From: Candidatus Omnitrophota bacterium
GTDB lineage: Bacteria > Omnitrophota > Gorgyraeia > Zapsychrales > JANLHA01
Length of the DNA: 42,440 nt
Assembly (NCBI GenBank): GCA_029560465.1
Contig: JAKQKX010000029.1
Span: 1-42,440, forward strand
Direction of reading: 5' to 3'
Part shown: positions 8,132 through 16,639 of the stretch, piece by piece
Layout of the letters: every line of letters starts with the position of its first letter
How positions within the stretch are numbered: position 1 is the stretch's first letter
Notes under the pieces: generated by a model
What the model saw: only the letters and a program-made list of their open reading frames with translations
Told to the model about the DNA's origin: nothing
Databases searched by the model: none
Translations under genes and position numbers: made by a program

Positions 8132-10150
8132 TTGGCTCACTCAGGGAAGAAAATAACTTTTGAGCAGCTCAGCGCTGCTATCGAGAACTACGAGAATAAT
8201 TATCAGGAAGATGTCCATAAAGACAAGTTTTTTGGATTTCCGACCCAGGCGATCCTTGACATTGAAAATCGTCTTTTATCCGCCAAAGAAAAATCTGTCG
8301 CTTATTTCTCGATGGAATACGGAATCGCTCCGAGCATTTATAATACTTTCAATTTAAGCCGGCCGATGAATTTTCAGAATCAGTATTTTACCCACGAGGT
8401 GTTTTCAAATTATTGGCTGTGTGACTATTTATTCAAAATTCATATTGATAAAATGTTGGACATCCCCATTTATGGCGGGGGGCTTGGGGTTTTGGCCGGG
8501 GACACCATTAAAAGCGCTGCGGATATGGGCTTCCCCGTGGTGGCGATAGGGGTCCTGTGGAATAAAGGTTATTTTAAACAAAATTTTTGGTATAAACATG
8601 GACAGGTTCCGGAGGAGTTGAGCTGGGATCCTTATACGTATCCGGGCTTGATCCCGTTGAAGAACATCGTGAGCATCGACACTAAAGAAGGGCCTCTGTA
8701 TCTCCGGTTATGGAAATATTATGTGTATAGCTATAATCAGGCTCACGCCTGCCCGATTGTCTTGCTGGACTCCAATGTGCAACAGAATCCGCCGCATTTC
8801 CGGACGTTGACCGATCAGCTGTACCGCAGTGATGAGGTCTGGTGGAAGATTTTTCAGCGCGCTGTTTTGGGGATAGGCGGGATGAAGGCTTTGCGCAGCT
8901 TGGGGTACCATATCAGCCAGTTCCACCTTAACGAAGGGCATGCCGCGTTTGCTCTCTTGGAGCAGTATGTGAATCTTGAAGACAAAAGCCAGATGGAGGC
9001 TTTAAAAGAGAACTTTTATTTTACATGCCATACGCCCGTCGCCGCGGGGCATGACCGGTTTATGATTAAAGATGTCTCCAGGGTTTTGACGGACGAATAT
9101 GTCCAGGCCGCCGGACTTTACGGCAAGGAAAGCAAAGACAGCGAGCAGATCAATTTGACGTATATCGCGTTGAACAACTGCCGGAAAGTGAACGCCGTTG
9201 CCCAGAAACACGGAGAGGTGATGCGTTGGCAGTTCCCGAAATACGCCTCCAAGATTGATTCGATTACAAATGGGGTCCATCTTCACACGTGGGTCTCTGA
9301 CAGCTTTCAAAAGCTTTTTGACCAATACCCGGACACGTTTGGGGATTGGCGGAAGAATCCGGAGAATCTTGCTCAGGTGAATTCGCTCAAAGACCGGGAG
9401 AACTTCCGGCGAGACCTGTTCCTGGCGCATCAGGCCAATAAGCAAAACCTGATGAAGATCATCAAGCATTGGCGGTGTAAAGAAGATATCTTTACCCTTG
9501 GCTGGGCTCGGCGAATCGCCGGTTACAAGCGGCCGGCGTTGATATTTTATTCCATTGATGAAATCCTGGACCTGGCTTACGAGATAGGGCCTATTCAGAT
9601 CATTCTCGCCGGGAAGGCCCACCCGAACGACGATATCGGCAGCGCTCATATTGATGAAATTCTAGACCACATTGATCGTCTCAATGATCATAAAGAAGTC
9701 ATCCGGGTCATGATTTTGGAGAATTATGATACTTTTTTCGGCAAGCTGCTGACGAATTCTGTTGATGTGTGGCTGAATAACCCGTTGCCGCCGTTTGAGG
9801 CCTCCGGGACCAGCGGGATGAAGGCGATCCTCAACGGGGTTTTGCAGATGTCCACTTTGGACGGCTGGGTGGTTGAGGCAGAAAAAGACGATATCGGCTG
9901 GATTTTTGGTTACCAGCACGAAGGGGGAGACATCGGGAAGGAAACGAATCTTCGCCTCGCTGAGGACAGCCGGGCTCTTAAGGAGACGTTGAGAGAGGCT
10001 TTGACCCTTTATTATCAGACGAATCAGAACGGTCAGATTAACGTTCAAAGTCCCTGGATTGATAAAATGATCCACTGCATCGAAAAGAGCGCGTTCTTTA
10101 ATACCCAGCGCATGATCCAGCAGTATAACGCAATGATGTGGCATTTGTAA
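8132..10150 (+). CDS. glgP: Alpha-glucan (glycogen/maltodextrin) phosphorylase, GT35
   Basis: The enzyme releases glucose 1-phosphate from alpha-1,4-glucan ends using pyridoxal phosphate. Signatures are 'AYFSMEYGI' (~50-58), 'YGGGLGVLAGD' (~115-125), 'HLNEGHAAF' (~269-277), 'FTCHTPVAAGHDRF' (~295-308), 'AGKAHPND' and the PLP-lysine motif 'EASGTSGMKA' with Lys564. At 672 aa it belongs to the shorter alpha-glucan phosphorylase branch rather than the ~815-aa E. coli GlgP type. The start is TTG at 8132, chosen because AGGAGG at 8121-8126 is spaced exactly for it and the frame has no better ATG. It begins the carbohydrate district that continues with glgB, GH57 and malQ. Confidence 0.93.
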   Translation: MAHSGKKITFEQLSAAIENYENNYQEDVHKDKFFGFPTQAILDIENRLLSAKEKSVAYFSMEYGIAPSIYNTFNLSRPMNFQNQYFTHEVFSNYWLCDYLFKIHIDKMLDIPIYGGGLGVLAGDTIKSAADMGFPVVAIGVLWNKGYFKQNFWYKHGQVPEELSWDPYTYPGLIPLKNIVSIDTKEGPLYLRLWKYYVYSYNQAHACPIVLLDSNVQQNPPHFRTLTDQLYRSDEVWWKIFQRAVLGIGGMKALRSLGYHISQFHLNEGHAAFALLEQYVNLEDKSQMEALKENFYFTCHTPVAAGHDRFMIKDVSRVLTDEYVQAAGLYGKESKDSEQINLTYIALNNCRKVNAVAQKHGEVMRWQFPKYASKIDSITNGVHLHTWVSDSFQKLFDQYPDTFGDWRKNPENLAQVNSLKDRENFRRDLFLAHQANKQNLMKIIKHWRCKEDIFTLGWARRIAGYKRPALIFYSIDEILDLAYEIGPIQIILAGKAHPNDDIGSAHIDEILDHIDRLNDHKEVIRVMILENYDTFFGKLLTNSVDVWLNNPLPPFEASGTSGMKAILNGVLQMSTLDGWVVEAEKDDIGWIFGYQHEGGDIGKETNLRLAEDSRALKETLREALTLYYQTNQNGQINVQSPWIDKMIHCIEKSAFFNTQRMIQQYNAMMWHL

Positions 10151-10219
10151 AGCGTTTGGGCCCGCGTCTTGAATTAAATTCCCGAGAATCCGCGTTTTAA
10201 AAAGTGTCAGGTGGTTTTA

Positions 10220-11035
10220 ATGAAACAATATCTGGAATTGGTGCGCCATGTTTTGGATCATGGCGAGAAAAAGGAGGATCGGACCGGCACCGGAACGTTA
10301 TCTGTTTTTGGATTTCAAAGCCGTTATGATTTGAGGGAGGGCTTCCCTATCGTAACCACTAAGAAAGTGCTGTTTCCTGCCGTTGTCCGTGAGTTGTTAT
10401 GGTTCCTTAAAGGGGCAACAAATATTAACGATGGGCTGAAAGAGCACACGCCTATTTGGAATGCCTGGGCCGATGAAGACGGCGAACTGGGGCCTATTTA
10501 CGGCTATCAGTGGAGGAAGTGGGAGCGGTTCGCATGGGATGAAAAGATCAAGGGCTACAGGAAAGAATATGTTGACCAGATTCAGGACGCGATTCATATG
10601 ATTAAAAATTGCCCGTACTCTCGTCGGATTATTGTGAGCGCCTGGAATGTTTCGGATTTGGGCCGGATGGCGCTCCCCCCGTGTCATGCGTTTTTTCAGT
10701 TCAATGTGGCTCAGGGGCGTTTGGACTGCCAGCTTTATCAGCGTTCTGCTGATGTGGCTTTGGGCGTCCCGTTTAATATTTCCAGTTACGCATTATTGTT
10801 GAGCATGGTGGCGCAGGAATGCCATCTAACCCCCGGGTTTCTTATCCATACGTTGGGGGATGCGCACGTGTATCTGAACCATGTTGAAGGCCTGGAACGG
10901 CAATTGCAGCGGAAATGCCGGCCTTTGCCCCGGCTCCAAATCGCGGCCCGGAATGTCCTGGATATGACGTTCGAGGATATCCGGCTGCTTGATTATGAAC
11001 ATGATGAATTTATAAAATTTCCTATCGCCGTGTGA
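10220..11035 (+). CDS. thyA: Thymidylate synthase ThyA
   Basis: ThyA converts dUMP to dTMP with methylene-tetrahydrofolate. It has 271 aa from the ATG at 10220. The motifs are complete: '[12 protein letters not shown]' near the N-terminus, 'FPIVTTKKV', 'ELLWFLKG', the nucleophile motif '[10 protein letters not shown]' (Cys155), '[17 protein letters not shown]' and 'HVYLNHVEG'. A GTG three codons upstream (10211) is also in frame, but AGGTGG at 10207-10212 is well placed for the ATG, and '[12 protein letters not shown]' is the normal ThyA beginning. It is followed 31 bp later by folA, which regenerates the dihydrofolate that ThyA produces. Confidence 0.96.
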   Translation: MKQYLELVRHVLDHGEKKEDRTGTGTLSVFGFQSRYDLREGFPIVTTKKVLFPAVVRELLWFLKGATNINDGLKEHTPIWNAWADEDGELGPIYGYQWRKWERFAWDEKIKGYRKEYVDQIQDAIHMIKNCPYSRRIIVSAWNVSDLGRMALPPCHAFFQFNVAQGRLDCQLYQRSADVALGVPFNISSYALLLSMVAQECHLTPGFLIHTLGDAHVYLNHVEGLERQLQRKCRPLPRLQIAARNVLDMTFEDIRLLDYEHDEFIKFPIAV

Positions 11036-11066
11036 TCAGGAGTGAAGGTGTGGTCCCGAGAAAAAA

Positions 11067-11618
11067 ATGATGGTGCCATTCGACATTATCGTGGCCGTTG
11101 ATACCCAAAAAGGCATCGGGAGAACCGGGAACTTGCCTTGGCATATTGTGGGTGACCTTAAGCATTTCAAACAGGTCACGACCCGGACGCAATCCGCAGA
11201 CGCGGTGAACATGGTCGTGATGGGGCGTAAGACGTGGGATTCTCTCCCGGAAAAATTTAAACCCCTGCCGGGCCGGATCAATTGTGTGATTTCTCGTAAT
11301 CCCGGGCTTGTGCTGCCGGAGACGGTTTTAAAGGCCGCTGGTTTGGACGAGGCCCTGCTCTTGGCCGGGCAACCGACCGGTAAAAAGATTGAACGTGTTT
11401 TTGTGATGGGAGGAGCGCAGATTTATCAAATTGCTTTAAGGCACCCGTTATGCCGGAAGATTTACTGGACGCAGATTCATCATGACTTCGGATGCGACAC
11501 TTTTATTGATGTTAATTTTGCTGGCTTTGATAAAATCGCAGAAAGCCCTCTACAACACGAAGAGGGTATCCACTTCGCCTTCATCGAATATCAATCCCTG
11601 CCCTGTAACAATTCATAA
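11067..11618 (+). CDS. folA: Dihydrofolate reductase
   Basis: This 183-aa protein reduces dihydrofolate to tetrahydrofolate with NADPH. The N-terminal 'DIIVAVDTQKGIGRTGNLPWHIVGDLKHF' region carries the conserved Trp and the substrate-binding Asp of the 'LPW....DL..F' motif. This is followed by 'VVMGRKTWDSLP' (NADPH-binding MGRxTxxS(L/I)P) and 'VFVMGGAQIYQIAL' (GGxxIY). Adjacent to thyA in the same direction, the usual pairing. Two Met codons are in tandem at the start, and the exact one used cannot be decided. Confidence 0.95.
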   Translation: MMVPFDIIVAVDTQKGIGRTGNLPWHIVGDLKHFKQVTTRTQSADAVNMVVMGRKTWDSLPEKFKPLPGRINCVISRNPGLVLPETVLKAAGLDEALLLAGQPTGKKIERVFVMGGAQIYQIALRHPLCRKIYWTQIHHDFGCDTFIDVNFAGFDKIAESPLQHEEGIHFAFIEYQSLPCNNS

Positions 11619-11739
11619 GAAAGCGTTTTCTTGTACGCTCCTCCGGATTAATTGTCGAAGTTTTTTTGATAAAGCGCTGCCATTTTTTTAACTCCTTGTG
11701 TGACAGATTGTTGTGATGCCACCTTTCCCGACGCCCAAG

Positions 11740-11769
11740 TTGTTCGTGCCCTCCTGTATCATTTATACT
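11740..11769 (+). promoter_or_regulatory. Candidate sigma-70 promoter for the REC-EAL gene
   Basis: TTGTTC (11740-11745), an 18-bp spacer and TATACT (11764-11769) lie 51 bp before the response-regulator start in the 201-bp gap after folA. Four of six bases match the -35 and five of six the -10. No other promoter-like pair is visible in the gap. Confidence 0.4.
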
Positions 11770-11819
11770 TTAAACAATGGAGGGGCTGTGTAGCGTTATT
11801 AATCAACCCTTAAAGCTCT

Positions 11820-12986
11820 ATGATAGAAATTGCGCATCCTAAGAAAAATATCCTTCTTGTTGATGATGAAAAGAACCTCACGCGCACTTTAAGTATGCTG
11901 CTTGAAACCAGGGGGTATTTGGTTCAGGTCGCAAATACTGCCGCAGAGGCGTTTGAAAAGGTTTCTCCGCAAATTGATCTTATCATTTTGGATTTGCGTC
12001 TTCCTGATAGCCATGGGTTTGATGTGTGCCGCAGGCTGAGGGATAACGAAAAAACAAGCCATATTCCCATTATTATGTTGAGCGCTTATACTTTGAATGA
12101 AGATAAAGTCCAGGGGCTTTATCTGGGCGCGGATGATTTCCTGCCGAAGCCTTGCGAGCACGAGGAGTTGTTTGCCAGGATCGATGTCGTCATGCGCCGT
12201 AGCCAGGGGATGAGGAGAAGGTTGTACCAGCAGAACCATGACAATATTGTTTGTGAACTGCGTTTGATCCTGGATCAGGGACTGGTTTTGCCGCATTATC
12301 AGCCGATCTACATGCTGGAGCCTTTTAGTTTGTACGGGATGGAAGTCCTCACCCGGCCGACGATTAAAGGTCCTTTGGCTGACCCTGAAAATTTCTTTAG
12401 TGCCGCGCTTCAGTACGGTATGTACGCGGATATGGAAATCCTGTCATGGTCTAAAGCTTTGTCCCAGCTTTCTTCAAAGATAACAAAAGAAAGAGTTTTT
12501 CTCAATTGCAGCCCTTATTTTATTGAGTCATCGCAGTTCCTGCGGGTGAAGGCGCTGGTGGAAAAGAGTCAATTGGCTCCCGCTAATGTTGTTCTCGAAA
12601 TTACCGAACGTTCGGCTGTGACGAATTATAAGTTATTCTATGAGCACTTGTCCAGTTTTAGGGATTACGGCTTTCGCATCGCTGTGGATGATGTCGGGGG
12701 CGGGTATGCGAGTTTGCAATCCATTGTTGAAACACGCCCGGATGTCGTTAAGATCGACCGGCATTTTATTACTTCTCTCCGGCGGGACCCTTTCAAGCGA
12801 AGTGTCGTGAAGTTTGTTGTGAGCCTCTGCAAGGAGAACGGCATCCTTTCCGTGGCCGAAGGTATTGAGACCCAGGATGATTTGGATATTGTCCGGGAGC
12901 TTAATGTAGACGCCGGGCAAGGATATTATTTCTGCCGCCCTACTCCGGAGATTGACCTCCTGCATTTTTCAGCCGTTAATTTCTAA
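11820..12986 (+). CDS. Response regulator with REC and EAL domains (c-di-GMP phosphodiesterase)
   Basis: This 388-aa two-domain regulator has an N-terminal receiver domain (~9-125) with the acidic 'DDE' pocket, phospho-acceptor Asp58 in 'LIILDLRLPDSHG', Ser in 'MLSAY' and the conserved Lys in 'PKPCEHEEL'. A C-terminal EAL domain (~145-380) follows, with 'GMEVLTRP' (Glu175, EVL instead of EAL), 'LNCSP', 'EITERS', 'AVDDVGGGYASL', 'VVKIDRHFI', 'AEGIET' and 'GQGYYF'. All metal and catalytic positions I can place are kept, so hydrolysis of c-di-GMP is expected. There is no GGDEF domain. Its sensor kinase is not in the window. No clear Shine-Dalgarno precedes the ATG. Confidence 0.9.
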   Translation: MIEIAHPKKNILLVDDEKNLTRTLSMLLETRGYLVQVANTAAEAFEKVSPQIDLIILDLRLPDSHGFDVCRRLRDNEKTSHIPIIMLSAYTLNEDKVQGLYLGADDFLPKPCEHEELFARIDVVMRRSQGMRRRLYQQNHDNIVCELRLILDQGLVLPHYQPIYMLEPFSLYGMEVLTRPTIKGPLADPENFFSAALQYGMYADMEILSWSKALSQLSSKITKERVFLNCSPYFIESSQFLRVKALVEKSQLAPANVVLEITERSAVTNYKLFYEHLSSFRDYGFRIAVDDVGGGYASLQSIVETRPDVVKIDRHFITSLRRDPFKRSVVKFVVSLCKENGILSVAEGIETQDDLDIVRELNVDAGQGYYFCRPTPEIDLLHFSAVNF

Positions 12987-13031
12987 TTCCTAATTTCTTC
13001 CTTTTCCCTGGTAGAGGGCAAGTGGCCAGGG

Positions 13032-13057
13032 TATCGGCATCCCCGATAAGTTTCTTT
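13032..13057 (+). terminator. Weak hairpin after the REC-EAL gene
   Basis: TATCGG (13032-13037) and CCGATA (13043-13048) form a perfect 6-bp stem with a 5-nt loop followed by AGTTTCTTT. A second stem, CCCTGG (13006-13011) with CCAGGG (13026-13031), lies just before it. The T-tract is poor, so termination is only possible. Confidence 0.3.
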
Positions 13058-13063
13058 GAATCG

Positions 13064-13091
13064 TTGCAAAGATCATTAAAGCGGATATAAT
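13064..13091 (+). promoter_or_regulatory. Sigma-70-like promoter upstream of the DUF21-CBS gene
   Basis: TTGCAA (13064-13069), 16-bp spacer, TATAAT (13086-13091). It lies 55 bp upstream of the start codon. A second perfect TATAAT at 13135-13140 ends only 6 bp before the ATG and could start a leaderless transcript. Confidence 0.55.
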
Positions 13092-13146
13092 ATAACTGCT
13101 TTGCGGGATTAAACATGTCTTTGAATCCTCTCTTTATAATTGTCCT

Positions 13147-14130
13147 ATGCTTTTTTTAGTGTTTCTTTTTTTGAGTGTTATATTCCTTTCTGCCTTGTGT
13201 TCCATGTCGGAGGCCGCCATCCTGAGTCTGTCGATGGTCCGGGCCCGTATTCTTGTTGAACAGAAATATAAGTCGGCGGAAGACGTCTTGTTCCTGAAAG
13301 AGAACATCGCGTCGCTTATAGCCGTGATCGTGGTGTTAAACAATTCGATCAACATCATTGGGGCTATTTTTGTGGGGCAGCAGGTGACCCATATTTTTGG
13401 GGAACAATGGCTGGGGCTCGGATCGACAATTATCACGTTGGCAATTATTATCGTCTCGGAGATTATCCCCAAGATGATCGGCGAAAGGTATAAGGTGAGG
13501 ATATCCTTGTCGCTTGCGAAGCCTTTGCGCGGTTTGATGTGGGTGTCCCGCCCGGTCCTCGGGGTGTTGTCGAAAATGTCGCAGTCGTTTCTCAAAAAAG
13601 ACGCCCGGCCCAAAGTCACGGAGGACGAGATCAAGATGATGTTGAAGCTGGGGCATGACGCCGGGACCGTGGAAATGGACGAGGCCGTGCTGTGCACCCG
13701 GGTTTTTAAGCTGAATGATGTGAGGGCCTTCCAGATTATGCGCCCGATAGAACAAATTTTCGCTTTCCCGGCCGGAAAGATGCTGGGGGAGATCCGTGAG
13801 GATATTATCGGAGCCCCGTACAGCAGGATCGCGGTGTTTGACAGGGATCCGCTTGATATCGTGGGGACGGTGCAGCACCGGGTCTTGCTGAGAGAGATCG
13901 CCAAGGATAATTACCGGGCCGTGGTCCGGGATTTTATGACAAAACCCATTTTTGTTAACTGGTTTACTAAGGCGGATGAACTGTTAGAAAAATTCCAGGT
14001 TTATCACCAGCATCTTTTCATTGTTCAGGATACCCATGGGAAAGATGTGGGTATTGTCACGATGGAAGATGTCCTGGAAGAATTGTTCGGTGAAATTTAT
14101 GATGAGAAAGACGTAAAGCTGCGCAGTTAA
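13147..14130 (+). CDS. DUF21-CBS membrane protein (CorB/TlyC/CNNM family)
   Basis: This 327-aa protein has an N-terminal DUF21 (CNNM) transmembrane domain (~1-145) containing 'SEAAILSLS' after the first helix and 'SEIIPKMIGERY' (~111-122), hallmarks of the magnesium/cobalt efflux CorB-type family. A CBS-pair region follows (~180-325), ending 'GIVTMEDVLEELFGEI', the typical CBS2 tail. It lacks the CorC/HlyC C-terminal domain of 420-450-aa relatives, so it is a short form. The likely role is divalent cation transport or its control at the inner membrane. The old name 'hemolysin' is not functional evidence. There is no Shine-Dalgarno. Confidence 0.88.
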   Translation: MLFLVFLFLSVIFLSALCSMSEAAILSLSMVRARILVEQKYKSAEDVLFLKENIASLIAVIVVLNNSINIIGAIFVGQQVTHIFGEQWLGLGSTIITLAIIIVSEIIPKMIGERYKVRISLSLAKPLRGLMWVSRPVLGVLSKMSQSFLKKDARPKVTEDEIKMMLKLGHDAGTVEMDEAVLCTRVFKLNDVRAFQIMRPIEQIFAFPAGKMLGEIREDIIGAPYSRIAVFDRDPLDIVGTVQHRVLLREIAKDNYRAVVRDFMTKPIFVNWFTKADELLEKFQVYHQHLFIVQDTHGKDVGIVTMEDVLEELFGEIYDEKDVKLRS

Positions 14131-14232
14131 AGAAAAAAATGTCGTAATTTAATTAAATTCTTATCGTTATATTTATGATTTGTTGTATAATAAATCCGCA
14201 AAACAATAAAACAATTACAAAAAGGGGAGGCC

Positions 14233-16200
14233 ATGGCCAGAGTGACTCAAATGACATCCCATTCAGAATCTCAAGTCCCGGAACGAGCCGTTTATTACGA
14301 TACCAGCCTGTTGACCGACGAGGATATTTACCTTTTTAAAGAAGGGAATCATTTCCGATTGTACAATAAACTGGGCGCGCATGTTATATCGCGTGGGGAT
14401 GTGACGGGGACAGTTTTCGCCGTTTGGGCTCCGAATGCCAAAGCCGTTTCCGTGATTGGTGATTTTAACGGGTGGAGTCATAACGCACATCCTTTGAGCC
14501 CGCGTTGGGACAGCTCCGGGATATGGGAAGGATTTATCCCCGGGGTGGGGCATGGGCAAATTTATAAGTACCATGTGCTCGGGGAGGACGGCGTGTATCA
14601 GATAGAGAAGCAGGACCCTTACGGGACGTTCTCGGAAACGCCTCCCAAGACAGCTTCGGTTATCTGGGATATCAATTACCAATGGAGTGACGGCGATTGG
14701 ATGCGGACGCGGGGGCAGAAAAATGCCCTGACCGGTCCGATTTCAATTTATGAGGTCCATCTCGGCTCTTGGCGACGGGTGATGGAAGAAAATAGCCGTT
14801 TCTTGACCTATCGCGAGTTGGCGAATTACCTCGTGGATTATATCAAGCGCATGGGGTTTACGCATGTGGAGTTAATGCCGGTTATGGCCCACCCGTTTTA
14901 CGGCTCTTGGGGATACCAGTCTCTTGGTTATTTCGCCCCGACCAGCCGTTTCGGGACACCTCAAGATTTGATGAGCATGATCGACTGTTTCCACCAGAAC
15001 GGAATCGGCGTGTTGCTTGACTGGGTTCCATCGCATTTTCCTACGGACGGGCACGGATTGTCTTATTTTGACGGAACGCACCTTTTTGAGCACAAAGATC
15101 CCCAGAAGGGGTTTCACCCGGACTGGAAAAGTTTTATTTTTAACACGGGCCGCAATGAGGTCAAGGAATTCCTGATCTCTTCGGCGCTGTTTTGGCTTGA
15201 GAAATATCACGTGGATGGGTTACGCGTCGACGCGGTGGCTTCGATGCTGTACCTTGATTACTCCCGGCAGGAGGGGGAATGGATTCCGAACATCTACGGG
15301 GGGCGTGACAATATTGAGAATATCCATTTTATAAAACAGATGAATGAGGTGATTTATCGGAGTTTCCCCGACGTTCAGATGATCGCGGAGGAATCCACGG
15401 CCTGGGCGGGGGTTTCCCGTCCCACTTTCTCCGGGGGCCTCGGATTCGGGATGAAATGGAATATGGGCTGGATGCATGACACGTTGGAATATTTCAGGAA
15501 GGACGCGGTTTACCGTAAATATCATCACAATGAATTAACGTTCAGTATGCTGTACGCTTTCACGGAGAATTTTATCCTTTCTTTGTCTCATGATGAAGTC
15601 GTGCATGGGAAGGGTTCATTGCTGGGGCGGATGCCCGGCGATGACTGGCAGAAATTTGCCAACCTGCGCCTTTTGTTCTCTTATATGTTCGGGCATCCCG
15701 GGAAGAAGCTTTTGTTTATGGGTTCGGAATTTGGCCAATGGGATGAATGGTATCATGAGAAAAGCCTCGATTGGCATTTGCTGAAATACGATTCCCATAA
15801 AGGGATACAGCTTTTGGTGAAAGACCTTAACTGTGTTTACCGCCGGGAGAGGGCCCTGCATCAGCACGACTGTGATGGGGACGGGTTTGAGTGGATTGAT
15901 GGGTCGGACTGGGCCAGCAGTTTAATATTCTTTTTACGCAAGTGCCCGGAAACAAACGAGGTTATTCTGGTGGCCTGCAATTTTACCCCGGTTCCACGGT
16001 TAGGGAAGCGGATCGGGGTGCCACGTTTGGGGTACTGGCAGGAATTGATTAATAGTGACGGCAAAGAATATGGCGGCAGCGGGTTGGGAAACGCCGGCGG
16101 CGTTTGGGGAGAGGAAATCCCTCTGCACAATCAGCCCTGTTCCGTTCAAGTGGATCTGCCTCCTTTGTCGGTTCTTTATTTAAAAGCGCAAAACACTTAA
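14233..16200 (+). CDS. glgB: 1,4-alpha-glucan branching enzyme GlgB
   Basis: GlgB creates alpha-1,6 branches in glycogen (GH13). Of 655 aa, the N-terminal CBM48 domain runs ~40-140 with 'FAVWAPNAKAVSVIGDFNGW'-type residues, then the GH13 barrel with 'YEVHLGSW', 'ELMPVMAHPFYGSWGYQ', the nucleophile motif 'GLRVDAVASML' (Asp333), acid/base 'MIAEES' (Glu386) and 'SLSHDEVVHGKGS' (Asp454). A C-terminal beta domain closes it. The length fits the bacterial GlgB form with a single N-terminal domain. The ATG follows GGGGAGG (14224-14230). A TATAAT at 14186-14191 is the probable -10. No glgA or glgC is in the window. Confidence 0.95.
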   Translation: MARVTQMTSHSESQVPERAVYYDTSLLTDEDIYLFKEGNHFRLYNKLGAHVISRGDVTGTVFAVWAPNAKAVSVIGDFNGWSHNAHPLSPRWDSSGIWEGFIPGVGHGQIYKYHVLGEDGVYQIEKQDPYGTFSETPPKTASVIWDINYQWSDGDWMRTRGQKNALTGPISIYEVHLGSWRRVMEENSRFLTYRELANYLVDYIKRMGFTHVELMPVMAHPFYGSWGYQSLGYFAPTSRFGTPQDLMSMIDCFHQNGIGVLLDWVPSHFPTDGHGLSYFDGTHLFEHKDPQKGFHPDWKSFIFNTGRNEVKEFLISSALFWLEKYHVDGLRVDAVASMLYLDYSRQEGEWIPNIYGGRDNIENIHFIKQMNEVIYRSFPDVQMIAEESTAWAGVSRPTFSGGLGFGMKWNMGWMHDTLEYFRKDAVYRKYHHNELTFSMLYAFTENFILSLSHDEVVHGKGSLLGRMPGDDWQKFANLRLLFSYMFGHPGKKLLFMGSEFGQWDEWYHEKSLDWHLLKYDSHKGIQLLVKDLNCVYRRERALHQHDCDGDGFEWIDGSDWASSLIFFLRKCPETNEVILVACNFTPVPRLGKRIGVPRLGYWQELINSDGKEYGGSGLGNAGGVWGEEIPLHNQPCSVQVDLPPLSVLYLKAQNT

Positions 16201-16257
16201 AAGAAAATCATCATCAAGGATGTTTACCTTTGAACATTTTTGGAGAAAGGGGGAGAT

Positions 16258-16548
16258 ATGAAAGAAAAAGTTATCGAAACTGTCGGTAAAACATGGCGGG
16301 CTCTGGGAGAACTAGGTGAAGCCGACGCCGGCGACATCGCTAAAAGAATTAAAGAGAAAGAAGATGTGGTGAACCTTGCCATCGGGTGGCTGGCCCGGGA
16401 AGACAAGATCCGGTTTTCATCCCAACGTAATAAAATCCTTTTCTCCCTGGTTGCTTCCGAATTGCAGGCGTTTAAAAATATGTGTCCCAAGGCTTCCTCA
16501 ACCCAATCATCCTCTTCGACAAGGCGAAGACGCCTGCGTCTCTTTTAA
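16258..16548 (+). CDS. Small winged-helix protein (DUF2582-like)
   Basis: This 96-aa protein begins 'MKEKVIETVGKTWRALG' and continues with 'GDIAKRIKEKEDVVNLAIGWLAREDKI', a winged helix-turn-helix pattern matching the DUF2582 family. A Ser/Thr- and Arg-rich tail follows. ATG 16258 was chosen over an in-frame TTG at 16240 because AGGGGGAG (16247-16254) lies immediately before it. It sits between glgB and the GH57 enzyme. A DNA-binding role for the carbohydrate genes is an inference; the family itself has no firm function. Confidence 0.75.
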   Translation: MKEKVIETVGKTWRALGELGEADAGDIAKRIKEKEDVVNLAIGWLAREDKIRFSSQRNKILFSLVASELQAFKNMCPKASSTQSSSSTRRRRLRLF

Positions 16549-16553
16549 TTTTT
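16528..16553 (+). terminator. Possible terminator overlapping the stop of the winged-helix gene
   Basis: AGACGC (16528-16533) and GCGTCT (16536-16541) form a tight hairpin with a very short loop, followed by CTTTTAATTTTT. The stem lies within the last codons. The loop is shorter than usual, so confidence is moderate. Confidence 0.4.
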
Positions 16554-16639
16554 ATGCCGTCTCTTCCATGCTCCTTTGAGGTTTGGTTGCTTATGTCGGA
16601 GTGTGCCTGAGACCCCGCAGCTCTTGTTAAAGGGGCCCT

